From assembly GCA_005116745.1 (NCBI GenBank), contig SWDS01000006.1, positions 268,935-332,934 on the forward strand: 64,000 nucleotides of DNA, written 5' to 3'. The notes under the pieces were generated by a model. The model saw only the letters and a list, made by a program, of their open reading frames with translations. It searched no databases and had not been told where the DNA came from. Made by a program: the position numbers and the translations under genes. This document shows, piece after piece, positions 51,273 through 59,107 of the stretch. Within the stretch, counting starts at the first letter, position 1. Every line of letters starts with the position of its first letter. This DNA is from Nitrospira sp. (GTDB lineage Bacteria > Nitrospirota > Nitrospiria > Nitrospirales > Nitrospiraceae).

Positions 51273-51677
51273 TTGACGAGACAGACTGTGTCCAGTACAG
51301 TTTTGGAGTATGGTGTCTTTGCTATTGTATTGGGGAGTACTCCCGGCGTGACATCACATCAGCAGCAAGCAGTTCCCTTTGCTGCCCAGTCCATTCCATT
51401 TGATGAGTTTCTCGCTTCCGGTAAACTCCCAGATGGCTATCTGAATAGCGAATATGTCGCTCAACAGTTCGTTGAGCGCCTTGTTCATTATATCCTCAGT
51501 GTTCCAGCCGGCAGTTATTCCATGTCTCAGCTGAGCCAACTTCTGGAGCAGCTTGATCCACGCACACAGGTCTTTTTCTTCAAACGGTTGAAAGAAACCA
51601 GCCCGGACTGCTTAAAGGATTTTGCATCTCTCTACTATGGCTTCATGAATGAGTTCCACTCGCTCCTCTTCACCTAA
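51273..51677 (+). CDS. hypothetical protein downstream of nxrB
   Basis: I do not recognise this protein, at most 134 residues. It has a helical middle and the segment SVPAGSYSMSQLSQLLEQLD. The start is unclear: TTG 51273 opens the frame, GTG 51288 and TTG 51303 are alternatives, and none has a ribosome-binding site. It lies between the nxrB terminator and an insertion sequence, and its stop is about 50 bases before the left IS end. No functional link with nxr is shown. Confidence 0.45.
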   Translation: MTRQTVSSTVLEYGVFAIVLGSTPGVTSHQQQAVPFAAQSIPFDEFLASGKLPDGYLNSEYVAQQFVERLVHYILSVPAGSYSMSQLSQLLEQLDPRTQVFFFKRLKETSPDCLKDFASLYYGFMNEFHSLLFT

Positions 51678-51730
51678 ACCTCAACAAAAAATCCCCCTGT
51701 AGATAGCAAGTTAAGTTGTCCGGTGTATGG

Positions 51731-53101
51731 AGCACATGATCTGTCCGGGTTTTTCTCTCGATCATTTCAGCCCGAGGCCAAAATTTCTTTCCTCACAGGT
51801 GGCCTAGGAGCCACGATCGGTCCGTCGCCCGATCTCTGGATCGGCCCGCGACGGCGGGGCGGGGCGCCTTCGGACTCGATCACCCGCCCATCCGGCTGAT
51901 ACCGCACCAAGCATCGCGGGCCATGAAACACCGCCAAGGTGCTGTCGGGATACTCGTGGACCCGTATGGTGACCTTCACGTAATGGAAGCGGTGGCGATC
52001 TGGCGGGATCTGCAGATGCCGGCCCTGATACCGCACCGTATTGTCCTTGGCGACGACGCGGTTCTCCTGCACGCAGAGGATCTCGGCGAGGGACGTTCCG
52101 ACCCACGGGATGAAGGCAGTGCCGGGTTCCGCCGCCGCTACCGCAAAGCGTCGGTTGTAGGCCGGAAGCAATTGCTCGGCGAGATACCGGTTGGCCGCTG
52201 CCATCGTGGTGATCTCGGCCAGGGCCAGCTCTTTGGACAACCGATCTTGGAGGGTGCGGAAGACGCGCTCCGATCGGCCGCGGGCTTCCGGCGAGTACGC
52301 GGGAATGCGCGTGATGCCCAGTTGCTGTAAGGCCCGATGCACCTGCGTCAGCCGGGTCTTGTCCACCTTGCCTCCGGCCTCCTCCGTCACCCAATAATGC
52401 GAGCCGCGATCGGTATAGAGGGAACTGAAGAGGCCCTGTGTCTCAATGACCTCTCGCAGCCCCTGGAAGCTGCTCATGGTCCCTTCCTCCTCCACGAAGA
52501 AGGCCGAATAGAGGTCACTCGTGGCATCATCCATCGTCACAATGAGATCCCACTGACAGCCGGGCACCCATTCATGGGTCGAGCCGTCTTGGTGCAGCAT
52601 CATGCCCGGCAACGGTTTGCGGGGACGCTTCTTCCGATGCGCCCCGCGTCGAGGCGCGCGGACCACATGTCCAGCGATCTGCAGCCGGTTCTTGGTCCAC
52701 GTGTAGGACCGCTGCCCCCCATGCTCCGCCTGCCAGCGCTCGTAGAAGTGTTTCACCCTCCAGCCTGTGTACTGGCTCTCATACAGCGTCACCATCTGGA
52801 GGGCCTCATCGACGGGGACCGCCCGGGCCGACGCTCGGCCCAGCCGACGATCCTCCAGCCCCTCAATGCCCTCCGCTTCATAGCGGGTGCTCCACCGCCG
52901 AAACGTGCGTTCCGTCACGCCCAGCATCTCCGCTGCCTCCGCCATCGTCAGATCTCGCCGCTGTCGTCGCGCATACAACTCCTCAAATCGCATCTGTCGC
53001 ACCTCCTGTAGGACGGTTGCCCGTGTCATGGTGGCCCTCCTTGAGGGCGCACCCTAAACCGGACACTTCACGTGCTACAAAACCCGGACAGATGATGTGC
53101 T
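51731..53101 (-). mobile_element. insertion sequence, ISNCY-type
   Basis: The 1371-base element is bounded by inverted repeats 51731-51753 and 53079-53101, which share the outer core CTGTCCGGGTTTT with one mismatch near the outer end. A related second repeat (AGCACGTGAAGTGTCCGG) lies inside the right end, and a similar copy lies just outside the left repeat. The only gene is the transposase. I saw no target duplication. Confidence 0.82.
51767..53029 (-). CDS. ISNCY-family DDE transposase
   Basis: The 420-residue protein has an N-terminal helix-turn-helix (LTMAEAAEMLGVTERTFRRW) and an rve-type integrase core. The DDE residues fit as Asp in MMLHQDGSTHEW, Asp in LYTDRGSHYW and Glu in EARGRSERVFRTLQDRL. 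A basic tail (RRRGPIQRSG) follows. AAGGAGG lies five bases ahead of the ATG. The protein length and the complete motifs suggest an active or recently active element. Confidence 0.9.
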   Translation of the reverse strand: MTRATVLQEVRQMRFEELYARRQRRDLTMAEAAEMLGVTERTFRRWSTRYEAEGIEGLEDRRLGRASARAVPVDEALQMVTLYESQYTGWRVKHFYERWQAEHGGQRSYTWTKNRLQIAGHVVRAPRRGAHRKKRPRKPLPGMMLHQDGSTHEWVPGCQWDLIVTMDDATSDLYSAFFVEEEGTMSSFQGLREVIETQGLFSSLYTDRGSHYWVTEEAGGKVDKTRLTQVHRALQQLGITRIPAYSPEARGRSERVFRTLQDRLSKELALAEITTMAAANRYLAEQLLPAYNRRFAVAAAEPGTAFIPWVGTSLAEILCVQENRVVAKDNTVRYQGRHLQIPPDRHRFHYVKVTIRVHEYPDSTLAVFHGPRCLVRYQPDGRVIESEGAPPRRRGPIQRSGDGPIVAPRPPVRKEILASG

Positions 53102-53125
53102 AGCTACACAAACAAAAAATACTCC

Positions 53126-53153
53126 TTGTCGGCACTCCAATCTCATGTATAAT
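53126..53153 (+). promoter_or_regulatory. sigma-70-type promoter for the small gene at 53183
   Basis: TTGTCG (53126-53131) and perfect TATAAT (53148-53153) have a 16-base spacer. The promoter lies only 25 bases after the insertion-sequence end. Confidence 0.6.
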
Positions 53154-53182
53154 TGCAGCTCATCCAAAGGAGAAGGAGTATT

Positions 53183-53551
53183 ATGCTTCCATCGTTACAA
53201 AGGGCCGTCACCAGCTTCTACAATTTGATTTACGAAGCCCAGGCGTTTGCCACCGCAATGGCACGAATCGATACTGCGGAGCAGGAGCATTACGCCGGAC
53301 GTATTGAAGGCCTTAATTGGGTCCTCGACCGCTGTCAGGAACTAGAAGACATGGACACCAACCTGACGCCAACGTCCCTCCAGCGTATCCTGGGGGAAGT
53401 CAAATCAGATTTGGAACATGAGCTATCCGTCCAGCGAAGAGAAAAAGGACGGCGTGCCGATGGACGGGAGGAAGCTCTCAATTTCGTTGCGGATTATCTT
53501 TCAAGCCTCATCACAGCAACCGAAATCGAGTCTGCTAAAACCACCGTCTAA
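53183..53551 (+). CDS. hypothetical small helical protein
   Basis: The 122-residue protein is almost entirely helical and charged (ARIDTAEQEHYAGRIEGLNW, then a RREKGRRADGREEAL segment). No domain is recognised. AAGGAG lies nine bases ahead of the ATG at 53183, which is chosen over an upstream TTG/ATG run. A promoter and a hairpin terminator bracket the gene, so it is a single transcription unit. Confidence 0.75.
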   Translation: MLPSLQRAVTSFYNLIYEAQAFATAMARIDTAEQEHYAGRIEGLNWVLDRCQELEDMDTNLTPTSLQRILGEVKSDLEHELSVQRREKGRRADGREEALNFVADYLSSLITATEIESAKTTV

Positions 53552-53571
53552 CAGGGTCTTTTCAAGCAACA

Positions 53572-53610
53572 GGGGGCCTGCCTCTCCTCACGCGGCAGAG
53601 GCACGCCCCC
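53572..53610 (+). terminator. hairpin after the 53183 gene
   Basis: GGGGGC (53572-53577) pairs with GCCCCC (53605-53610), and TGCCTCT (53579-53585) with AGAGGCA (53597-53603), with one C-C mismatch between them. The stem has 13 pairs and starts 20 bases after the stop codon. No T-run follows. Confidence 0.55.
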
Positions 53611-53926
53611 CCTTCTCCGCCAATCTCTCGGCCTCAGAAGAGTTACTCACCATCCACGAGATTGCTGTATTGTCCCATGAGACAGGACCACGCTAGCCTA
53701 CCGTTTTGTCTGACCAGGAGCACACTCATTCAGTCTAATTTCAACTCGCAGGTGCGAGCGCACGTCCTTAAGCGGTAACTCTTCAAGCTACAGTCCGCGA
53801 GTTCTTGGATCGATCGTCTCAGCCGAGGATGGCTTTTATTAGCCAAGCGGGCAGATCATCAGTATGATCCAGATCGAAAAGTAGTAACCCTTGACCAAGA
53901 CTTCTCATTCTCACTAAGATAACACT
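53611..53926. other. intergenic region with no recognised gene
   Basis: I see no coding region, RNA or repeat here. Short open frames show no ribosome-binding sites. Confidence 0.4.
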
Positions 53927-54214
53927 ATGTTTCCACCTTCTCGCAAGCCAGGCAGCCAGTGGATTCCTGGCCCTCATCGCACCCCCAGAAGCAGGCCACG
54001 TCCCTCTGCAGACACTCCACAAGAGCAATTCGGCTCACTCAATGCCTCTCTATTGTTCTGCCCTCGGTGCCGTGTGGCTACTCCGACAAGAGAACGACTT
54101 CTTCTCGTTCTGCCAACCGGCAATCTGTATGAATATCTCTGCAGCCACTGCGGAACCTCTACGGGGTCGAAGACAGACAATCCCGCCAAGACCCCTCAGA
54201 TCGTCGCTCCCTAG
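53927..54214 (+). CDS. hypothetical zinc-ribbon protein
   Basis: The 95-residue product has a Pro/Arg-rich N-terminal half (PSRKPGSQWIPGPHRTPRSR) and a zinc-ribbon-like pair FCPRCRVATPTRE ... YLCSHCGTSTG near residues 44-75. Nothing else is recognised. No clear ribosome-binding site precedes the ATG. Other frames in this stretch are also open, so this is only a plausible gene. Confidence 0.5.
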   Translation: MFPPSRKPGSQWIPGPHRTPRSRPRPSADTPQEQFGSLNASLLFCPRCRVATPTRERLLLVLPTGNLYEYLCSHCGTSTGSKTDNPAKTPQIVAP

Positions 54215-54456
54215 CCCTTTCACACATCAACGGTTGCAGAATCTCGTCCAGCCTACTCGTATGGGCAACGAAGATCGTGATCTGAAATCCATACACCTGA
54301 CGATGCTGATCGCACAGAAGTCTAAGCGCCTGAAGGTAGAAAGCCAAAAAACGGTATGTCTGAGGACCTACAGAAGAGATGGACGGCGGTCAAAGACAGC
54401 AACCCAGACCCAATATGCCAATGCGAGAAGGAGAGAGAAATAACGGAGCGCCTGGG

Positions 54457-54717
54457 TCAATCAATTTGGTCAAGTGGAATGCCTTCCTCAATCAGCATCA
54501 CCGGAATGTGGTCGCGGATGGGGTAGAGAATCTTCCGATCAGAGCGAATCAAACCACCGTCAAGCTCGCCAGACACGGGGCGCTTCCCTGCATTCTTCAA
54601 TTCGCCGCGCGCAATTGTAGCATTGAGTTTCTGAATGAGAGACTCTTCGGCCAGACTCACTGCTTGTTTCGTTTCCGGGCAACAGAGGATTGCCAAGAGT
54701 TCTTTATCAATACTCAT
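54457..54717 (-). CDS. Trm112-like (YcaR/UPF0434) family protein
   Basis: The 86-residue product opens MSIDKELLAILCCPETKQAV, with the Cys-Cys-Pro knuckle of the YcaR/Trm112 family, and ends in a segment with YPIRDHIPVMLIEEG, the family signature. The role of the bacterial proteins is unclear. ATG 54717 is chosen over a TTG three codons upstream because GGGAGG fits it. Confidence 0.87.
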   Translation of the reverse strand: MSIDKELLAILCCPETKQAVSLAEESLIQKLNATIARGELKNAGKRPVSGELDGGLIRSDRKILYPIRDHIPVMLIEEGIPLDQID

Positions 54718-54851
54718 GACCGTCAACCTCCCGCTGTGTGATGGAAGGTAGAATAATCGATAGCCACATCAAGCGCAAGCTGCCAGAACGAACTCCTCAT
54801 CCTCTGGCATATCTGCTACACTGAGCGGACCTTCCTCAAGGAAATGTCGTG

Positions 54852-55460
54852 ATGATCAAAGCCTTCTCGAAGACATGCATGGCGGGCCTCATCGTGCTGG
54901 TCCCCGCCTGGGCAACGTTCTTGATTCTCAGGACACTTTTTACGACACTCGACAGCTTGGTTGGACAGTACATATCAGATCCTCTCCCCGGCCTCGGACT
55001 GCTCCTCTTGATCGTCCTTCTTATTGTTGTCGGTCTCATCGCTGATCATGTCATCGGGCAAGGCTTGCTGGCGCGGCTTGAACAACGCATTGAAAAGATC
55101 CCTCTGGTACAGAGCATCTATCTGACATTAAAGGGAATGACCGACGTACTGAATTTTCGCTCTCGCTTCGGGCGCAGCAAAGTGGTTGCCTTTCCGTTTC
55201 CGCGCGACGGCTGTTGGGCGTTGGGATTTGTGATGGGCACGGCGCCTCCAGCCGTTCAAGTCGAGCCTGCCCACACCCTCTTCATGGTTTTCGTTCCCAC
55301 CGCGATTCATCCCTTTACCGGCTTCCTGGCCTTCATCCCGGAACATGCACTACGGGCGATCAATCTTCCGGTCGAAGACGCGATGAAAATGGAGTTTTCC
55401 GCTGGGTTCTATAGACCACCAAACGGCTGGCTCGACGCGTCACCATCGCGTCTCACATGA
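54852..55460 (+). CDS. DUF502 family membrane protein
   Basis: The 202-residue protein has two N-terminal membrane segments (MAGLIVLVPAWATFLILRTL and LLLLIVLLIVVGLIADHVIG), then a cytosolic or periplasmic domain with LARLEQRIEKIPLVQSIYLTL and GFVMGTAPPAVQV, typical of DUF502. The function is unknown. AAGGAAAT precedes the start; a GTG one codon earlier is possible. A GNAT gene follows after three bases. Confidence 0.87.
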   Translation: MIKAFSKTCMAGLIVLVPAWATFLILRTLFTTLDSLVGQYISDPLPGLGLLLLIVLLIVVGLIADHVIGQGLLARLEQRIEKIPLVQSIYLTLKGMTDVLNFRSRFGRSKVVAFPFPRDGCWALGFVMGTAPPAVQVEPAHTLFMVFVPTAIHPFTGFLAFIPEHALRAINLPVEDAMKMEFSAGFYRPPNGWLDASPSRLT

Positions 55461-55463
55461 TCT

Positions 55464-55964
55464 ATGGCGAGTGAGAGCATCCAGATCAGACCGGCGACCA
55501 GGGACGATACAGACACCATCGTCGAGTTCAATAGGGCGATGGCACTCGAAACAGAGAATCGCCGGCTCGATCTCCCAACATTGCGCCAGGGCATTCGAGC
55601 ATTCTTAGAAAGCCCTGGCTATGGATCGTATATCGTGGCTGAACTTTCAGAAGACAAGAGCCGCAAGCCGATCGGCCAACTGATGATGACGTACGAATGG
55701 AGTGACTGGCGAAACGGGGTCTTTTGGTGGATTCAGAGCGTCTATGTCGCTCCAGAACGGCGTGGCAGGGGGGTATTTCGAGCTATGTACAAGCATATCT
55801 TGGCCAAGGCGAAAACCGATCCAAAAGTCTGCGGGATTAGGCTGTACGTGGAGCGAGAGAACCGCAGCGCTCAAACCGTGTATCAGCGTGTGGGGCTCGC
55901 GCCGTCCGTCTACACGGTATTCGAACAGGATTTCATTCTGGGGCCTGAGGCGATCCAGAAATAG
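55464..55964 (+). CDS. GNAT family N-acetyltransferase
   Basis: The 166-residue protein has the GNAT fold: IQIRPATRDDTDTIVEFNR at the start and the acetyl-CoA-binding VYVAPERRGRGVFRAMYKH (Q/R-x-x-G-x-G/A) near residue 95-112. The acceptor substrate cannot be read from sequence. It follows the DUF502 gene at three bases and precedes a lipoprotein gene. Confidence 0.9.
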   Translation: MASESIQIRPATRDDTDTIVEFNRAMALETENRRLDLPTLRQGIRAFLESPGYGSYIVAELSEDKSRKPIGQLMMTYEWSDWRNGVFWWIQSVYVAPERRGRGVFRAMYKHILAKAKTDPKVCGIRLYVERENRSAQTVYQRVGLAPSVYTVFEQDFILGPEAIQK

Positions 55965-55977
55965 ACAAGGAGTTCAC

Positions 55978-56364
55978 ATGAAAGTTGGTCGCTGTGTGCT
56001 CGGTTTCGTTATGGCTGCATTGTTGTTTCAAGGCTGTGCCTTCAGTCGAGGGACGGTCGGAGATGACGTCAAAACCGAGATCGTCGTGGCGATTCAGAAA
56101 GGGACGACCACGAAAACAGAAGTGGTCAACCTGCTGGGCGCACCAGATCGGCTGCTTCAACTCAACGGACGGGATGTCTTTCACTATTATCGCTATGATG
56201 CGAAGGCGGGAAGCCTGCTCCTAATTCTCCTCAACTTCACGCGTCTTTCAGTGAAGAGTGATGACGTGTTTATCATCGTGAATCGTGACGGGATCGTCGA
56301 AGAGGTCATTTCATCGAAACGCACAGATAACTTGAGCTTTCGATTTTGGCCATTCGGGGAGTGA
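55978..56364 (+). CDS. SmpA/OmlA-like outer-membrane lipoprotein (first of pair)
   Basis: The 128-residue lipoprotein has the lipobox FQGC (Cys near residue 20). The pattern AIQKGTTTKTEVVNLLGAPD followed by a tyrosine-rich strand (DVFHYYRYDAKAG) fits the SmpA/OmlA (BamE-like) fold. AAGGAG lies seven bases before ATG 55978. The next gene is a paralogue with the same PGKTTLTDVVTRLGAPD motif, starting one base after this stop. Membrane-protein assembly is a possible role, not shown here. Confidence 0.82.
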   Translation: MKVGRCVLGFVMAALLFQGCAFSRGTVGDDVKTEIVVAIQKGTTTKTEVVNLLGAPDRLLQLNGRDVFHYYRYDAKAGSLLLILLNFTRLSVKSDDVFIIVNRDGIVEEVISSKRTDNLSFRFWPFGE

Positions 56365-56365
56365 C

Positions 56366-56791
56366 ATGAAGAATGTAGGGGAAAGGGCCATTTCCTTACT
56401 GGTGGCGGTGATGGTGAGTCTGCCATTCATGGGGTGTAATGTGGCTCGCGTGACCCTCAATACCACTCTCACTCCAGAGAGCGTCGCATTTATCGTTCCG
56501 GGAAAGACGACGTTGACCGACGTTGTCACCAGGCTCGGCGCACCAGATACCATCACAGATGCTGATTCAGGGCTTGTTGCCACATACCGGTTTCTCGACG
56601 TGAAATACTCGCGGGTTAATTTTGGGTGGTTAGCGAAACCGTGGACGCCCGTGGATCCAGATTTCATCTTTTCACGGACTGGACTTGGTCTCGATGAGTT
56701 CCAAGTGTTCTGTAGTCCTAACTGGGTTGTAGTGCAGCAAGGTTTTCAACGTAGTGTCACCAGACCTCCGTTCCATCCCTATCCGTTTTAA
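56366..56791 (+). CDS. SmpA/OmlA-like lipoprotein (second of pair)
   Basis: The 141-residue protein has the lipobox FMGC (Cys near residue 24) and the SmpA-like segment PGKTTLTDVVTRLGAPDTIT, followed by VATYRFLDVKYSRVNFGWL. It resembles the preceding gene, so the two are a tandem pair. The C-terminus is Pro-rich (TRPPFHPYPF). The stop is followed by a promoter for the next gene. Confidence 0.8.
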   Translation: MKNVGERAISLLVAVMVSLPFMGCNVARVTLNTTLTPESVAFIVPGKTTLTDVVTRLGAPDTITDADSGLVATYRFLDVKYSRVNFGWLAKPWTPVDPDFIFSRTGLGLDEFQVFCSPNWVVVQQGFQRSVTRPPFHPYPF

Positions 56792-56820
56792 CCACACAGA
56801 ATCCACCACTCCACAACGAA

Positions 56821-56850
56821 TTGCCGCTGTTCTCCTCCGGCGGCTATAAT
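56821..56850 (+). promoter_or_regulatory. sigma-70-type promoter of the LOG-family gene
   Basis: TTGCCG (56821-56826) and perfect TATAAT (56845-56850) have an 18-base spacer. Transcription would start about 56857, close to the ATG at 56859, so the message may be leaderless, as proposed for hicB. Confidence 0.6.
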
Positions 56851-56858
56851 GATAAATT

Positions 56859-57713
56859 ATGGATCAGAAAACCACGGACCATCCACCGCAACTCGACAGT
56901 GACCGCGTATCCTCGTCCTATATCCCAGCTGATAAAGATACAGAGTTTCTCCAGCGGGATGAGCTTCGGCCCATTCGCATCGGTCTCGAACTGCTCAAGC
57001 CAGAACTCATTCAAAAGGAAGAACAGATCCAATCCACCATCGTCGTCTTTGGCAGTGCAAGATTGCAGGAGCCAACTGCTGCGAGGCAGGCACTGAAGAA
57101 GGCGGAGGAAGAAGCAGATCAGGCGCCGAACGACCTTGGCTGCCAACGCAAAGTCTCGATTGCCAAACGGCAGCTTGATCTCGCTAAGTATTATGATGTG
57201 GCCCGAGAATTTAGCCGCCTCGTCTCATCGACCTGCCAAATTGATGGCCACTGTGATTACGTGATCGTGACAGGCGGGGGTCCCGGCATCATGGAAGCAG
57301 CCAATCGTGGCGCGGCGGATGTGAACGCTAAATCGATCGGGTTAAATATTACCCTACCGCACGAGCAGTACCCGAATCCCTATATCACGCCAAGGCTGAG
57401 TTTTCAGTTCCGCTATTTCGCGATCAGAAAAATGCATTTCCTCATCCGAGCCAAGGCACTTGTCGCGTTTCCCGGAGGGTTCGGCACACTCGATGAGTTG
57501 TTCGAAACGCTCACCTTGCTCCAGACCGGGAAAACCCAGAGCGTCATCGTCGTGTTGGTCGGACGGGCCTTTTGGGAGCGGCTCATCAACTGGCAATTCC
57601 TGGTTGATTGCGGATTAATTGTACAGGCAGATCTGGGACTGTTTCACTACGCTGAAACGGCCCAGGAAGCCTGGGACCTCATCTCACGTCACAATGGAGT
57701 ACCTACGATATGA
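56859..57713 (+). CDS. LOG family protein (TIGR00730 type)
   Basis: The 284-residue protein has a long N-terminal extension, then a LOG/lysine-decarboxylase-like domain with GGGPGIMEAANRGA (about residues 145-158) and PGGFGTLDELFE (about 205-216). LOG proteins release cytokinin-type or nucleotide products by phosphoribohydrolase action; the natural role in bacteria is unclear. The stop overlaps the next gene by four bases. Confidence 0.9.
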   Translation: MDQKTTDHPPQLDSDRVSSSYIPADKDTEFLQRDELRPIRIGLELLKPELIQKEEQIQSTIVVFGSARLQEPTAARQALKKAEEEADQAPNDLGCQRKVSIAKRQLDLAKYYDVAREFSRLVSSTCQIDGHCDYVIVTGGGPGIMEAANRGAADVNAKSIGLNITLPHEQYPNPYITPRLSFQFRYFAIRKMHFLIRAKALVAFPGGFGTLDELFETLTLLQTGKTQSVIVVLVGRAFWERLINWQFLVDCGLIVQADLGLFHYAETAQEAWDLISRHNGVPTI

Positions 57714-59107
57714 AACTCTCATTCCATGGCGCTGCCCGTTCTGTCACCGGAAGCAGACATCTAGTGGAAGTGCCAGGCTTTCGAATGTTGTTGGATTGCG
57801 GAATGTTTCAAGGCCGACGAGATGAGGCGGTACGGAAAAACCGAGAACTGGGCTTCGACCCAAAATCGCTCAGCGCCGTCCTGCTGTCACACGCGCATAT
57901 CGACCATTCGGGCGCGCTGCCGGTGTTGCCGCGACAGGGCTTCTCCGGGAAAGTCTACCTTACCCGAGCATCAGCCGATCTCGCGGGCATCATGCTCGAA
58001 GATTCCGCCCGCGTGCAAGAAAACGACTGCCGGTACGTGAATAAACAAGAGAAGCGGCGCGGGAGAACCTGCATTCAGCCCTTATATGACGGCAACGACG
58101 TCAGGAAAGTAGTCAAGCAGTTTGAAGGGGCACGATACGGGGATCAGCTGAAGATTGCCCCGCGCGTGGTAGCGTCGTTTCATGATGCCGGGCATATCCT
58201 GGGATCGGCAGCCGTCCGCGTGAAGTATACGGCGCGCGGGAACAGCACCACCGTCTTGTTTAGTGGCGACCTAGGGCGGTCTCACATGCCGATCCTGCGT
58301 GATCCGGAGCCGCCGCCCGCCTGCGATATTCTCATTCTGGAATCCACCTACGGCGACCGTTTGCACGAACAGGCCGGCGAGGAGATGAAAAAGAAAGCCC
58401 AGGACCTAATCGCCCACGCGCGGCTACACAAAAGCAAGATCATCGTGCCTGCCTTCGCGGTGGGCCGCACCCAAGAGCTGGTAATGCGGATTAAGGAGCT
58501 GGTGGGTGAAGGGCGCGTCGACCCCATTCCCATCTATATCGATTCGCCCTTGGCTGGTAAGGCAACAGACGTCTTCAAGCGTCACCCGGAATGTTATGAC
58601 GAGGAAACGCTGAAGACCTTTTCTTCAAATAACGACGTCTTCGCCTCGCGCTACATCCACTTCGTGTCATCATCCGAGGACAGCAAGCGGCTCAATGCTA
58701 TGCGGGGCCCCTGTGTCATCATCTCTTCGTCGGGGATGTGCGAGGGCGGCCGGGTCATTCACCATCTGAAACATGCCATTCAGGATGAAGCGAACGTGAT
58801 CGTGTTCGTCGGCTTTCAAGCCGAACATACACTTGGGCGCAAACTCGTCGAGGGCTGGGATGTCGTGCCAATCTTTGGGGTGCCGACGAAGCGACGCGCT
58901 CAGATCGTCAAGTTCAACGGCCTGTCGGCCCATGCCGATCGCAATGATCTGTTGGCCTATGTGCGAGCAATCACCCCACGACCCAGCACCGTCTTCATCG
59001 TGCACGGAGAGGAAAAACAAGCACTCTCATTGGGTGCTGCGATCCAGGCGGAACATCCAAAGATCGATGTGCGAATTCCTCATCAGAACAGCACACATGA
59101 GGTATAA
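57710..59107 (+). CDS. beta-CASP metallo-ribonuclease (MBL fold)
   Basis: The 465-residue protein has the metallo-beta-lactamase motif HAHIDHSG (residues 63-70) and the later GDLGRSHMPILRD and STYGDRLH. The beta-CASP part has PAFAVGRTQELVMRI, SSSGMCEGGRVIHHLKHA and the final SAHADRNDLLAY with His/Asp of the metal site. It resembles bacterial RNase J/CPSF-type proteins; whether it is an endo- or exonuclease is not known. It is coupled to the LOG gene by a four-base overlap and to the P1 peptidase gene by an 11-base overlap. Confidence 0.9.
   Translation: MKLSFHGAARSVTGSRHLVEVPGFRMLLDCGMFQGRRDEAVRKNRELGFDPKSLSAVLLSHAHIDHSGALPVLPRQGFSGKVYLTRASADLAGIMLEDSARVQENDCRYVNKQEKRRGRTCIQPLYDGNDVRKVVKQFEGARYGDQLKIAPRVVASFHDAGHILGSAAVRVKYTARGNSTTVLFSGDLGRSHMPILRDPEPPPACDILILESTYGDRLHEQAGEEMKKKAQDLIAHARLHKSKIIVPAFAVGRTQELVMRIKELVGEGRVDPIPIYIDSPLAGKATDVFKRHPECYDEETLKTFSSNNDVFASRYIHFVSSSEDSKRLNAMRGPCVIISSSGMCEGGRVIHHLKHAIQDEANVIVFVGFQAEHTLGRKLVEGWDVVPIFGVPTKRRAQIVKFNGLSAHADRNDLLAYVRAITPRPSTVFIVHGEEKQALSLGAAIQAEHPKIDVRIPHQNSTHEV

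Noticed and set aside
58833-59096. longer N-terminus for the P1 peptidase
   Set aside because: The extra 88 codons overlap the beta-CASP ribonuclease frame and precede an obvious lipoprotein signal.
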